From NCBI RefSeq assembly GCF_007992195.1, contig NZ_BJZU01000004.1:1-64000 (forward strand): a stretch of 64,000 bases of DNA, given 5' to 3'. Position 1 is the first letter of the stretch, and each line of letters opens with the position of its first letter. The notes beneath the pieces were generated by a model. That model saw only the letters and a list, made by a program, of their open reading frames with translations. It made no database searches and was not told the origin of the DNA. Below are positions 33,738 through 42,360 of the stretch, piece after piece. Both the position numbers and the translations under genes were made by a program. This DNA is from Methylobacterium oxalidis (GTDB taxonomy: Bacteria; Pseudomonadota; Alphaproteobacteria; Rhizobiales; Beijerinckiaceae).

Positions 33738-34832
33738 ATGGCGACGATCTCTGGCACCAACGGACCTGACAACCTCACCGGCACGAACGACGACGACATC
33801 ATCCTCGGTCTTCTGGGCAACGACACCATCACCGATCCCGGTGGCTTCAATCGCATCGACGGCCAGGATGGCAATGACACGATCACGGGCGGTGCCGACT
33901 TCGATTACATCGCGGCAGGGCCCGGCGACGATACGATCTTCGGTCGCGGCGGCAACGACCAGATCATCGGCGAGGCCGGCAACGACCGCATCTTCACAGA
34001 AGACGGTGATGACTACGCCGCGGGCAACCCGGGCGACGACTTTCTCGCCGGTGGCATTGGTCGGGATTTCCTCGTCGGTGAGGCGGGACGCGATCAGGTC
34101 TACGGCGAACAGGGCGACGATTTCGTAGCCGGCGGCGACGACGACGATTTCCTCGATGGAGGACCGGGAGACGACTTGGTCGACGGCGATCTCGGGAACG
34201 ATCTGCTGGATGGCCAAGCGGGCAACGACGTCCTCTTCGGTGACGCCGGCGACGATGTCATGAACGGACGGGCCGGCAGCGACATCTTGGACGGTGGGCT
34301 GGGCCGCGACACGGCGATCTTCGCCTTCAACTTCTTGCAAGCTGACATCGATGCCACCGGCTCTCTCGTGACTGTCGGGGGCGCGGGCAACAACGGCACA
34401 GACACCGTTAAGAATACGGAAGTGTTCCAGTTCGGGGATCGGACGATTGTCCAGGGCGATGGCAACGTTCTCGTTGATGACCTATTCTACCTCAGCCAGA
34501 ACCCGGACGTGTTCAACTCGGGTCTCGACGCGGAAGCACATTACAACTCCTTCGGCTGGCGCGAAGGACGCGATCCGAACGCGTTCTTCGACACGTCAGG
34601 TTACCTCGCTGCCTATGCGGATGTCCGCGCAGCCGGCGTCAACCCGCTGGAGCACTATCTCAACTTCGGTTGGAAGGAGGGCCGCGATCCCTCTGCAAAC
34701 TTCGACACGAGCGCGTATCTTGCGGCCAACCCCGACGTCGCGGCCGCCGGCCTCAACCCGCTGCAGCACTACCTGGAGTTTGGTGCGGTCGAGGGACGGC
34801 AGACCTTCGCTGACGGCACCTTCCTCGCCTGA
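33738..34832 (+). CDS. RTX calcium-binding protein with three C-terminal repeats
   Basis: 364 residues; GGGAGA 8 nt upstream of the ATG. Residues 1-200 are a run of RTX nonapeptides (GGxGxDxLx type), e.g. GNDTITDPGG, GGPGDDLVDGDLGNDLLDG, that fold as a calcium parallel beta-roll. A non-repeat strand region (about 200-245) leads to three units of about 47 residues at 255-360 with the pattern DTSxYLAxxxDVxAAGxNPL, HYLxFGWxEGRDP, found in other alphaproteobacterial secreted calcium proteins. No signal peptide, so type I secretion is expected. It has its own strong terminator and stands alone. Confidence 0.9.
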   Translation: MATISGTNGPDNLTGTNDDDIILGLLGNDTITDPGGFNRIDGQDGNDTITGGADFDYIAAGPGDDTIFGRGGNDQIIGEAGNDRIFTEDGDDYAAGNPGDDFLAGGIGRDFLVGEAGRDQVYGEQGDDFVAGGDDDDFLDGGPGDDLVDGDLGNDLLDGQAGNDVLFGDAGDDVMNGRAGSDILDGGLGRDTAIFAFNFLQADIDATGSLVTVGGAGNNGTDTVKNTEVFQFGDRTIVQGDGNVLVDDLFYLSQNPDVFNSGLDAEAHYNSFGWREGRDPNAFFDTSGYLAAYADVRAAGVNPLEHYLNFGWKEGRDPSANFDTSAYLAANPDVAAAGLNPLQHYLEFGAVEGRQTFADGTFLA

Positions 34833-34876
34833 GCGCGGGTAAGCACCACCTGAGGTCCAGCCTCGCACAGAGCCTC

Positions 34877-34909
34877 GAGCCCCGCAGCCGCTGAGCTGCG
34901 GGGCTCTTT
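34877..34909 (+). terminator. Rho-independent terminator of the RTX gene
   Basis: Perfect 12-bp stem (34877-34888 with 34895-34906), 6-nt loop, TTT at 34907-34909; 45 nt after the stop. Confidence 0.8.
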
Positions 34910-35214
34910 GCTGAAACGCGCAGAGGAGCGATCAAGTCGGCGAATGGCTCACGCGGATTACGCAGCCTTGGGTCAAATGCGCGTGGGCGTGTCAGCGCCG
35001 GTGAGGGAGCACATCAGGATCGTTCAGCGAGGGACACCGCCCAGGGCAAGGCGCACCATCCATTCTCTGAGAAGATCAGAAACACCCTGCCGCTGCGCCG
35101 ATACGCTCTGCGCGAGCTGCCGGCCGATGCCGTCAGTCAGACCGCCCACGCTTTAGACGCGCCGGTCTCGGGTGTAGAAAGCTCTCGATGCGGAGGACCG
35201 CACAGGAAAAATAA

Positions 35215-35261
35215 GTGGCCCTGTCAATCCAGCTTAGGAGACTTTCTTGAAGCAGGGCCAC
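35215..35261. repeat. 9-bp inverted repeat with 29-nt spacer
   Basis: Arms 35215-35223 and 35253-35261 are perfect reverse complements (GTGGCCCTG/CAGGGCCAC). The spacer is less GC-rich than the surroundings. Could be the trace of a small mobile or repeat element. Confidence 0.35.
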
Positions 35262-35656
35262 ACCGATAACTCAAGAAAGCATCTTGACCGCTCGGCAGCC
35301 CCAAGCTGCAGCTTGAACGCGCTTCGCGAAAATACCTAAGTTAATTTCGTTGCGGAAGGTAGCACGATCTTTCGGCGAGCCGTCCTGACCGCTGAGCGAG
35401 CCACGAGGTCTCGCCGCGACTTCAACCACTCCGTTCAACTGTGCACGCCGAGCTGTGATGCCCGCGGTCCGGTTAGGTCGATCTGCACGACGTGCACTTC
35501 GCAGGGGTCTCCCCGGGCAAGATGCATCAGCGTAGGGCCCCTTGTCGTTCAAGCCCGCCCTCGGCAGTCTCGCCGATAGCGGAGCTTGAATGGCAACGGC
35601 CTCTCGATCTCTACACAGGATGAGAAACGCGGAGGCAATTTCTGAGCATCTGCCGC

Positions 35657-36079
35657 TCAGGTGCGAGCCATCTTCTCGCGAAGCCGATCCTCCTGCGCGG
35701 CAACTTCCGGCGTCATCGCGTCGCCGAAGTCGGCCGCCTCGAACACCGGCCGAATCTCGATCTCGCTCGGGCCCGGCATCGGATTGGGGCAGCGCTTCAC
35801 CCACTCGAGGGCCTCGTCCATGTCGCGGACTTGCCAGAGCCAGAAACCAGCGACGAGTTCACCCGTTTCGGCGAACGGCCCATCGATGACGGTGCGACTT
35901 GGACCGTCGAAGGCCACCCGCTTGCCTGTCGCGGACGGATGGAGCCCCTCGCCGGCCAGCATGATGCCGGCGTCGACGAGGTCCTCGTTGAACCGGCCCA
36001 TGGCTTCGAGGAGTTCGCGCGAGGGCGTCATGCCCGCTTCGCTGTCCTTCGTCGCCTTCACGAGAACCATCACGCGCAT
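35657..36079 (-). CDS. YCII-related (DGPF) domain protein
   Basis: 140 residues from ATG 36079 with GGGAG 7 nt upstream. MRVMVLVKATKDSEAGMTPS opens the ferredoxin-like fold, and the family hallmark TVIDGPFAETGELVAGFWLW (DGPF-x-E) lies near residue 65, followed by DMDEALEWVKRCPNP and EIEIRPVFEAADFG. YCII/DGPF proteins are small dimeric alpha-beta barrel proteins often paired with ECF sigma factors in other bacteria; no sigma gene is adjacent here. Catalytic role unknown. Confidence 0.85.
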   Translation of the reverse strand: MRVMVLVKATKDSEAGMTPSRELLEAMGRFNEDLVDAGIMLAGEGLHPSATGKRVAFDGPSRTVIDGPFAETGELVAGFWLWQVRDMDEALEWVKRCPNPMPGPSEIEIRPVFEAADFGDAMTPEVAAQEDRLREKMART

Positions 36080-36245
36080 TGGCGTCTCCCTCAAGGATCG
36101 CGCCCGGATCGACGGCGCTCGTCCACCGGCAGCCACAATCCTTCCGCGAGAACCGCGAAGCACCGTAAGCGACTCTTGCGGAGGGATCTAAGCTTCAGCC
36201 TTCAGCCACCTGGGCTTCTCTCAGAGACGACTGATCATGCCAGCA

Positions 36246-36437
36246 TCAGCCGGAAAATGAGCCAAATCCCTCGAATGCGTTCGTGGGCGTTTGCGCCGGC
36301 AGACTGCAGTCGTTTGACGAGGCAGGTTCGAGGCTCGGTTGAGCCGCGGGAACGGGTTCAGGAGCCGTCGAGTGGTTCTGATCGGAGATTGAGGCGAGCT
36401 GCGAAACAGGGCGGTCAGGCTGCGCGTCAAAGGTCAT
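36246..36437 (-). CDS. Small acidic hypothetical protein, 63 residues
   Basis: ATG 36437 with GAGGAG 6 nt upstream. The product is Pro/Ser/Gln-rich (MTFDAQPDRPVSQLASISDQ, PAAQPSLEPASSNDCSLPA) and probably disordered. The ribosome site is the main support. Family unknown. Confidence 0.42.
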   Translation of the reverse strand: MTFDAQPDRPVSQLASISDQNHSTAPEPVPAAQPSLEPASSNDCSLPAQTPTNAFEGFGSFSG

Positions 36438-36585
36438 CCAAACTCCTCGGGTGTGTCGCCGTTACGGCCGAGCTTGGAATAATGCATGCCGACGGGAATG
36501 CAAACTGGCTGGAAATCGTGCGCGCTATCGAGGTCGTCTCGCCGGCAGCCCGAGGCTCTCCGGCGAGACGTCGATCGTTCGGTGA

Positions 36586-36933
36586 TCAGAGGGCGGAACC
36601 GCGCGGAGCCCCGGCCGGCTTGAAGCGCTCAGTCACCTTGCTTGCTGCGCTGAAAGCGTCCTGCATCTCATGGGCCGACATCGCGAGCGAAGTTCTCAGG
36701 TCCGTGACCGCGCCCGTGGCCGCTCCGACGATGAGGCCGCTCGCCATCCCCTCGACCGACCCTTCGGAGATGGTCAGGAAGTCGTACTCGCCGAACGTGA
36801 AGTAGTAGCCGCGGAGTGTACCGCCCGAGGCCTCGATCAGCTCGCGCAGAGCCTCCTCGCGGTTCTCCGGAGTGGCCATCATCCCCCTGACGGCCTGCGT
36901 CGTGAAGCGTCCCTGTGTGATGAACAGCGGCAT
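36586..36933 (-). CDS. GYD domain protein
   Basis: 115 residues with GGGAGG 6 nt upstream of the ATG. MPLFITQGRFTTQAVRGMMA, then NREEALRELIEASGGTLRGY and YFTFGEYDFLTISEGSVEGM contain the conserved G-x-y-t and GxYDf motifs of the GYD family (ferredoxin-like alpha-beta dimers). Function unknown; often found with oxidative-stress or YCII-like genes. Cytosolic. Confidence 0.85.
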   Translation of the reverse strand: MPLFITQGRFTTQAVRGMMATPENREEALRELIEASGGTLRGYYFTFGEYDFLTISEGSVEGMASGLIVGAATGAVTDLRTSLAMSAHEMQDAFSAASKVTERFKPAGAPRGSAL

Positions 36934-37101
36934 GGCTTCCTCCCAAGTTCGGCCCGTGACGCGACGCCGAGCCTCTCGGATTCTAGCTCAACGCTCACAC
37001 ACCCGGCCGGTCCGTACGCTTGCGCAACGAGATCGCGATCGGCGGGACCTCACGGCAGCGAAGCGACGCAGCACGACGCGACGTGCCGCAGATGCTGTTC
37101 C

Positions 37102-37350
37102 TCAGCCCACCGCCACGCTCGTCAGCACCTCAGCGGCCCGGCGCACTTCATCGACGATGAGTTCCTCGCTCGGTGTGCCCCCCGCCATGTCGGCCAGCAG
37201 AACCGAGACGTCCCGCTTCACATCCTCTCGGACCTCAGGATTCTCCTCCGACAGTCGCCCGATCAGGACGCCCAGTACGATCTCCATCGCCATCAGTTTC
37301 GCGTGCAGGCGCGACATGTCATCGAGCGTGTCCGGGTCATTCGTGTTCAT
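37102..37350 (-). CDS. Hypothetical helical protein, 82 residues
   Basis: ATG at 37350 has GGAG 7 nt upstream; an ATG four codons earlier overlaps that site and is less likely. The product is helical: LDDMSRLHAKLMAMEIVLGV, LIGRLSEENPEVREDVKRDV, ELIVDEVRRAAEVLTSV. Regular hydrophobic spacing suggests a two-helix coiled hairpin. No family recognised. Confidence 0.6.
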   Translation of the reverse strand: MNTNDPDTLDDMSRLHAKLMAMEIVLGVLIGRLSEENPEVREDVKRDVSVLLADMAGGTPSEELIVDEVRRAAEVLTSVAVG

Positions 37351-37762
37351 GCGCTGCTCCATGGGTGAGGCTGCCAGCCAACCATCGGTCGAGCGGATCT
37401 GGCCGCATCATCCCAACGTCTTGATTGCCTGAGCCTGCCGCAGCAAGCATGGCCGAGCCATCGTCTCAGGAGCCACAAGCCGTGTTCCGACGGGCTTTGC
37501 ACCGAGGCTGCCCGGTTCACGGCCTGTCACCAACCTGGACGCATCCGGCTCGTTCATCCGTCGTCAGCGCGGCGGCTGAGTGGCCGAGCGTCAGCCAGCC
37601 GACGGCCCGCTCCCTCATAGGCGCTCTACCCACCCGCTCGGGAGGCGCCGGCGCAATCTGCAACACGCGCTGCAAATTCAACCACAGTGCTGACATGATT
37701 TGCGGTGTTAACTAATCGTTAACCAGAGGCTCTGACGATGTAGTTCTTGGTAGGAGGCAGCG
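37351..37762. other. Divergent intergenic region with a CtrA-type box
   Basis: No gene supported; the only structured element is the TTAA-N7-TTAA motif at 37708-37722. Confidence 0.4.
37708..37722 (+). promoter_or_regulatory. Perfect CtrA-type binding box (TTAA-N7-TTAA)
   Basis: TTAACTAATCGTTAA: both half-sites exact with 7-base spacing, the full CtrA consensus. It lies 41 nt upstream of the start codon at 37763, and a CtrA gene is encoded at 63074-63775 in this window. Binding is not proven. Confidence 0.5.
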
Positions 37763-37900
37763 ATGACGCGGTCTCAGAAACTACGTGTGAAGCGCTGGAT
37801 CATGCGCGAGCTCGATCGCAGCCTATCGAAGCTGCCGAGCAGCCAGGATCTTACCTGCCCGGTCGCCACGCCCAGCGGTTCGCCCACGAAGCCGACGTAA
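37763..37900 (+). CDS. Small basic protein, 45 residues, possibly CtrA-regulated
   Basis: ATG 37763 with a perfect GGAGG five bases upstream. Reads MTRSQKLRVKRWIMRELDRS then LSKLPSSQDLTCPVATPSGS, a basic amphipathic helix followed by a Pro/Ser tail, no membrane segment. The basic helix could bind nucleic acid or acidic partners. A longer overlapping frame starting at 37747 lacks any ribosome site and is rejected. The CtrA-type box sits just upstream. Family unknown. Confidence 0.58.
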   Translation: MTRSQKLRVKRWIMRELDRSLSKLPSSQDLTCPVATPSGSPTKPT

Positions 37901-38017
37901 TTCCTGTCGCGCGGCGCTCTCGCACAAGCGGCCGAGTTTGCGTGAGGCAGCGTCGCTCGCCGCACGACTGGAAAAATCCGCGGCCGCCCGGCTCCTCTTG
38001 CCCCTTCAGGCGAAGGA

Positions 38018-38323
38018 TCAATGCCCACCGCACAGGGCGTTGAGGCGCCCCTGCCACCACGCGTGGTGCGCCTTGAAGTCCCCCGCCCCGTCGCGGTAGG
38101 TCGAGCCCACTCGCACGCGAAGGGCCGCGCAGGTCTGCGGCGGCATGCTGTTGAAATCGGTGAGCAGGGCTTGGCTCACATGGTCCAACGCGAGCAGCAG
38201 GCTCTTCGAGCTCGCGCCCGAGACCTCCTCTTCCGACGGGTAGGCCACGAGTGCCCGAAAGGCGCGCTCGATCTCGTTGAGGTCGCCGCTGGCGACCATG
38301 CCCTGAACGTCCTTGATGTGCAC
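38018..38323 (-). CDS. Hypothetical helical protein, 101 residues
   Basis: GTG start at 38323 with AGGAGA 9 nt upstream. MHIKDVQGMVASGDLNEIER, AFRALVAYPSEEEVSGASSK and SLLLALDHVSQALLTDFNSM, then FKAHHAWWQGRLNALCGG. Predominantly helical, with an aromatic His-rich C-terminus. No recognised family. Confidence 0.55.
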   Translation of the reverse strand: MHIKDVQGMVASGDLNEIERAFRALVAYPSEEEVSGASSKSLLLALDHVSQALLTDFNSMPPQTCAALRVRVGSTYRDGAGDFKAHHAWWQGRLNALCGGH

Positions 38324-38538
38324 GGCCGTGTCTCCTGAGACGCCCGAGCGTCGGCCATTTGGCGGCCGACTGACACATCAACTCAAAAGCCGGCGCTGCG
38401 TGGCACACGGTCAGAAAGATTGCGGGCGGCGCGCTGCCGATCGGCCGTGGGGCCGCTGGCGCGGCCGACCAATCGCACCGGGAGCACACGGGTGCGAGAG
38501 AATACGCCGTGACCCGCCGCTCACCTGCAGGGTGAGGA

Positions 38539-38799
38539 TCAAGCCGCCTTCGTGGCCGCACCCTCGCTGTGCCACGCGACGGTCAGGCCGAGGGACGCGG
38601 TCAGTACCACAGCTTCGTCCTCATCCCTGACGATGATCCGCAGCTTCTGATCGAGATACCGAGCGGGATTGTCGGCCGCGATCTCGCAGAGCGCGCGAAG
38701 CACCTCCTCTGAGACGTCCGACGCCTCGGGGCAATCCACGCCCTCGTCGTCGATGATCGATGTATGGGTCTCGTGAACGTCGAAAAAATAGCGGGCCAT
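38539..38799 (-). CDS. DUF6894 family small protein (copy C)
   Basis: 86 residues from ATG 38799; the frame is open further upstream but that part is Ala/Cys-rich and lacks a ribosome site. MARYFFDVHETHTSIIDDEG, VDCPEASDVSEEVLRALCEI and QKLRIIVRDEDEAVVLTASL follow the DUF6894 order (RYFFD-x-H, D-x-x-G, V-R-D-E). Function unknown. Confidence 0.7.
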   Translation of the reverse strand: MARYFFDVHETHTSIIDDEGVDCPEASDVSEEVLRALCEIAADNPARYLDQKLRIIVRDEDEAVVLTASLGLTVAWHSEGAATKAA

Positions 38800-39165
38800 C
38801 AAACAACTCTGGCAGGGCGACTTGCGTTCGGGGAAGAACTGATCGGGGAAGATTGCGGCAGCGACGCACGCCGCGGCTGCCATACGAGAGATTTTACAAG
38901 CCTTCAATTGATAAACACCGATGCATTACGTATAAAACTGTACGCTAGGCGGCGCAGAACTCCGATCATTACAATCAATAAATCGCAAAATCTCTTTCAG
39001 ACACAATGGTTTAGATATGAACCATCTCGGTGTGCGCATCGTGGGCCGACAGGCGCGGCGTGCGGCATCGCACCGTTGCCCGATGCGATCGGAGCGCCAG
39101 ACAACTCTGTCTGCAGGAATGGGGTTCCGGCCTCCCATTCCTGCCTCTGACCGCGCGACGCGGAT
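38800..39165. other. AT-richer intergenic region
   Basis: The stretch 38890-39020 is clearly AT-richer than flanks, consistent with promoter DNA or a silenced segment. No gene called. Confidence 0.35.
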
Positions 39166-39432
39166 TCAGTAGTTCCGGTAGGTCCGGCGGTAATAGGAAC
39201 GGCGGGGCGCGTGGTAGACGCGGCGGTAGGTCGGCCGAATCCCGAGTGCACCGTTCACGCCGCCGATGCCGGCACCGAGCGCTCCGCCGATGATGCCGCC
39301 GATCGGTCCTGCGGCTCGCTCGCCGCGGGCCGCACCGATCTCGGCGCCTCGGAAGATGCCCTGTGCCTGCGCAGCAGTTCCCAGAACGAGCGTCGCCGCT
39401 CCGAGACCGAAAGCAAACATGACATGCCTCAT
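39166..39432 (-). CDS. Small secreted Gly-rich protein with Tyr/Arg-rich tail
   Basis: 88 residues; GGAGGAGGTG immediately upstream of ATG 39432 is an excellent ribosome site. MRHVMFAFGLGAATLVLGTA followed by AQAQ is a signal peptide. The mature part is a glycine-zipper-like segment (GPIGGIIGGALGAGIGGVNG) that could insert in membranes, then IRPTYRRVYHAPRRSYYRRT, a basic tyrosine-rich tail that might bind anionic surface polymer. Such proteins are common and uncharacterised in Methylobacterium. A longer reading into the upstream region is rejected. Confidence 0.75.
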   Translation of the reverse strand: MRHVMFAFGLGAATLVLGTAAQAQGIFRGAEIGAARGERAAGPIGGIIGGALGAGIGGVNGALGIRPTYRRVYHAPRRSYYRRTYRNY

Positions 39433-39775
39433 CGACACCTCCTCCTTGGCTGCAGGACCGAGACGCGGCCTTAGCAGCTTTGGTGAGAAAACGAGGCTAA
39501 TCACAGAAGGTTCTCTAAGGATCCCAGGCCCTGGACCAGTGTACTTTCGCAAGCATTGACCCAACCGCCTCAGCCGTTCTTCTCCGCTTCCGGGCCCGGG
39601 ACACTCGCGCATGCTGCGCTTCCTTTCGACGCGATCGAACCATCCGGATCGAGAGGAAGCCGCAGAGCTTCGTGGGTGCGTGCCGTCGCAGGACGCACCC
39701 GTCGCAGCAGCTGAGCGGCTGGCGGAGGCCGGTTGCACCGGCCTCCGCCTCAGCGACTTCGATGCGCTCTGCCGC
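39433..39775. other. Intergenic region with terminator
   Basis: Contains the long hairpin at 39721-39749; otherwise nothing recognised. Confidence 0.4.
39721..39749 (-). terminator. Terminator hairpin of the SPW gene
   Basis: Perfect 13-bp GC stem (39721-39733 with 39737-39749) around a 3-nt loop, 26 nt beyond the stop of the minus-strand SPW gene; no U-tract. Confidence 0.6.
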
Positions 39776-40144
39776 TCAGACCGAACGCGCCTCCGGAGCG
39801 TGGTAGAGCCTCCAAAGTTCGGCGCCGGCCATGGCGGCGACGAGGAGACCGACAGCGAGGTGGGTCCACATCGCGTTCTGAACATGGGCGAAGCCGAGCA
39901 CCCAGGGAGCCGCGGCCGTCCAGAGGCCGAGCGCGAGCGTGACGCCTTCCTCCCAATCGTAGGTCTGATTGATCGCCAGCATCGCCACGATGGCGATGGC
40001 GGCGCCACAGATCCAGGCGTTCATGGCCGCGTAGTTGCCCGAGCCGAATTCGGCCACCCAAGGGGCCAGGAAGAGGATGGCGCCGAGCACGATGTTGGCC
40101 GTGTTGAGCGCCGCATCCTCGGATTTGTTCGCGATCGTTCTCAT
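39776..40144 (-). CDS. SPW-repeat membrane protein
   Basis: 122 residues from ATG 40144 with GGAGGC 5 nt upstream. Two SPW-type half repeats: LGAILFLAPWVAEFGSGNYA and LGLWTAAAPWVLGFAHVQNA, each with the A-P-W-V motif preceding the loop, with four transmembrane helices in total (ANIVLGAILFLAP; AAMNAWICGAAIAIVAML; VTLALGLWTAAAP; LAVGLLVAAMAG). SPW proteins are small integral membrane proteins of unknown function widespread in Methylobacteriaceae. Confidence 0.85.
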   Translation of the reverse strand: MRTIANKSEDAALNTANIVLGAILFLAPWVAEFGSGNYAAMNAWICGAAIAIVAMLAINQTYDWEEGVTLALGLWTAAAPWVLGFAHVQNAMWTHLAVGLLVAAMAGAELWRLYHAPEARSV

Positions 40145-40530
40145 CTGCGCCTCCGCGAGATCAACCAACCTGGGGCACAGTTGGCCTCCGACGCGCTTCT
40201 CCGCAGGGCTATCGCGTTACCTTGTCCAGTCTTCGGCCAACGGGTCCGCCCGCAAGTTCTCAGGCGTGATAGCCTTAGGGACATTATAAAACTGACTGCA
40301 TCGTGGATCAACGATCGGGCCCGGGTCGGTGCGTGAGCGGCAGGACCCCACGGAGCGAGGTACCGGAGCCGCACGGCATCGCGGCTGACCGGGCACTGCG
40401 CCGCGTCCCTCGCTTACCCGCTGCCTCGAACGGCGACAGCGGACCTCACGGCCGGGACGATGCGGTCGGTCGGGCGCACTGCGGCACGATCGCACCGGAA
40501 CACCGCCGGCACGGGTGAACTTACCCGCCT
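40145..40530. other. Divergent promoter region of SPW gene and oxidoreductase operon
   Basis: No gene supported. A run of low-complexity GC-rich sequence at 40340-40500 precedes the operon. Confidence 0.35.
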
Positions 40531-41865
40531 ATGTGGAGGCGGCTGGCCAGCAGGCGAGAGCGCAATCCCGGTCGCCGGAGCCCGTGGTGGAGGCGCCTGA
40601 TCGTCGGCTTCGGTCTCCTCGCAGTCGCCGGTGGCGCAGCCTTCTTCCTCGCGTGGCAGCCGGCCATCGAGCCCGTTTCGACGCCCGACCGCGCGAGCTT
40701 TCAGCCGGACCAGATCCGCAAAGGTGCCGCCCTCGCATCGGCCGGGTTCTGCAGCACCTGCCACACGACGGATGAGACGAAGCCCTTCGCCGGCGGCTAC
40801 CCGCTGAAAACGCCGTTCGGCACGATCTACGGCACCAACATCACGCCCGACCGCGACACCGGCATCGGCACGTGGTCGCTCGCCGCCTTCCGCCGCTCGA
40901 TGCGGGAGGGGATCGACCGGGCGGGCAGCCACCTCTACCCGGCCTTTCCCTATACCCACTTCACGCAACTCACGGACGGGGACATCGAGGCGCTCTACGC
41001 CTACCTGATGACGCGCGACGCGGTGCGCGCCGAGGCGCCGGAGCCGGATCTGCCGTTTCCCTACAGCATCCGCCCGCTCCTCGCCGGCTGGAACCTGCTG
41101 TTCCTGCGGGTCGGCCCGCTCCCGGCAGGTGACAGCGGCGACCCGGTGCTGGAGCGCGGGCGATACCTTTCCGAGGCGCTGAGCCATTGCAGCGCCTGCC
41201 ACGCGCCCCGCAACGCGCTCCGGGCCGAGCGCGCGGAGCTCCACTTCGCGGGCGGCATGGCGGAGGGCTGGTGGTCTCCGCCCCTCGACCGTTCATCGCC
41301 GGCTCCCGTCCCGTGGACGCGGGAGACCCTGTTCAACTACCTGCACTCCTGGGATTCCGCCCATGGCGGGGCGGCCGGGCCGATGAAGCCGGTGGTGGCG
41401 GGGCTCGGCCGACTGCCGGAGGCGGATGTGCGAGCGATCGCGCGGTACGTCGCGGCGACAATGGGCCTGCCGGCGCCGGACCGACCGGCGCCGGCCGAGA
41501 AGCCGACGGACATCGCGCCGGCGCGGGCGGACGAGATTCACCGGCGCGGCGCCGGCATCTATCGCGGGGCCTGCGCCTCCTGTCACGAGAGCGGCGGCCG
41601 CGTGCCCTTCACCGTCGCATCGCTCGGCCAGCACACGACGCTCGCGGGGCCCCTGCCGGACAACGTGATCCGCGTGATCCTCGAGGGCGTCCACCCGCCC
41701 GAGGGCGAGGTCGGCGCCATCATGCCGGGCTACGCCGGCGTTCTGGATGCGGATCAGATCGCGGATCTCCTCGCGTACCTGCGTGTCCGCTTCACCAATG
41801 CACCGGCTTGGCCCGCGCTCAAGGACGACGTTCGGCGCATCGGGGCCGAAGAACCGAAGGGCTGA
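40531..41865 (+). CDS. Triheme c-type cytochrome, electron acceptor subunit
   Basis: 444 residues. After a basic N-terminus, LIVGFGLLAVAGGAAFFLAW (23-42) is an uncleaved anchor or signal. Three haem-binding CxxCH motifs: CSTCH (74-78), CSACH (220-224) and CASCH (348-352), arranged in three cytochrome c domains as in alcohol dehydrogenase cytochrome subunits. It would face the periplasm and pass electrons from the molybdenum enzyme encoded next to the terminal oxidase. The genes for the [2Fe-2S] and molybdenum subunits follow at 9 nt and by a GTGA overlap. Start weakly supported. Confidence 0.88.
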   Translation: MWRRLASRRERNPGRRSPWWRRLIVGFGLLAVAGGAAFFLAWQPAIEPVSTPDRASFQPDQIRKGAALASAGFCSTCHTTDETKPFAGGYPLKTPFGTIYGTNITPDRDTGIGTWSLAAFRRSMREGIDRAGSHLYPAFPYTHFTQLTDGDIEALYAYLMTRDAVRAEAPEPDLPFPYSIRPLLAGWNLLFLRVGPLPAGDSGDPVLERGRYLSEALSHCSACHAPRNALRAERAELHFAGGMAEGWWSPPLDRSSPAPVPWTRETLFNYLHSWDSAHGGAAGPMKPVVAGLGRLPEADVRAIARYVAATMGLPAPDRPAPAEKPTDIAPARADEIHRRGAGIYRGACASCHESGGRVPFTVASLGQHTTLAGPLPDNVIRVILEGVHPPEGEVGAIMPGYAGVLDADQIADLLAYLRVRFTNAPAWPALKDDVRRIGAEEPKG

Positions 41866-41874
41866 GGAGCGGCG

Positions 41875-42360
41875 ATGCTGAGGCTCACCGTGAACGGGCG
41901 TGACCACGACCTCGACGTCGATCCGGACACGCCCCTCCTGTACGTGCTGCGCGACGACCTCGCGCTGAACGGCGCCAGGTACGGCTGCGGGCTCGGCCAG
42001 TGCGGCGCCTGCACGGTCGCGGTGGAGGGCCGGCCGGTCCTGTCCTGCGTCACCCCCGTGTCGGTGCTGGCCGGCCGCTCGATCCTCACCCTCGAAGGCC
42101 TCGGCACGCCGGAGCAGCCGGGGACGATCCAGCGGGCCTTCGTCGCCGAGCAGGCGGCCCAGTGCGGCTACTGCATCCCGGGCATGATCGTGAGGGCGCA
42201 CGCGCTCCTCGTGCAGAACCCGGACCCGTCCGACGCCGAGATCCGGCGCAGCCTGAACCTCAACCTGTGCCGGTGCGGCACGCACCTGCGCATACTCGCG
42301 GCCGTGCACCGGGCGGCGCGCGAGACACGCGGGGCGGCCTCTGAGGACGACCGCTCGTGA
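41875..42360 (+). CDS. [2Fe-2S] subunit of a molybdenum hydroxylase (IorA/AdhA-like)
   Basis: 161 residues; GAGGAG 7 nt upstream. Two iron-sulphur clusters: plant-type C-x4-C-x2-C (GARYGCGLGQCGACTVAVEG) with the fourth Cys in PVLSC, and the helical-domain CGYC ... CRCGTH. This is the small subunit of isoquinoline 1-oxidoreductase/aldehyde dehydrogenase-like xanthine-oxidase family enzymes lacking FAD. It takes electrons from the molybdenum centre and passes them to the cytochrome. No signal peptide; such subunits are carried with the Tat-exported large subunit. Confidence 0.92.
   Translation: MLRLTVNGRDHDLDVDPDTPLLYVLRDDLALNGARYGCGLGQCGACTVAVEGRPVLSCVTPVSVLAGRSILTLEGLGTPEQPGTIQRAFVAEQAAQCGYCIPGMIVRAHALLVQNPDPSDAEIRRSLNLNLCRCGTHLRILAAVHRAARETRGAASEDDRS

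Larger units (their letters stand above)
34833..35656. other. Gene-poor 0.8-kb stretch
   Basis: Holds the RTX gene terminator and an inverted repeat at 35215-35261. No gene supported on either strand. Confidence 0.4.
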
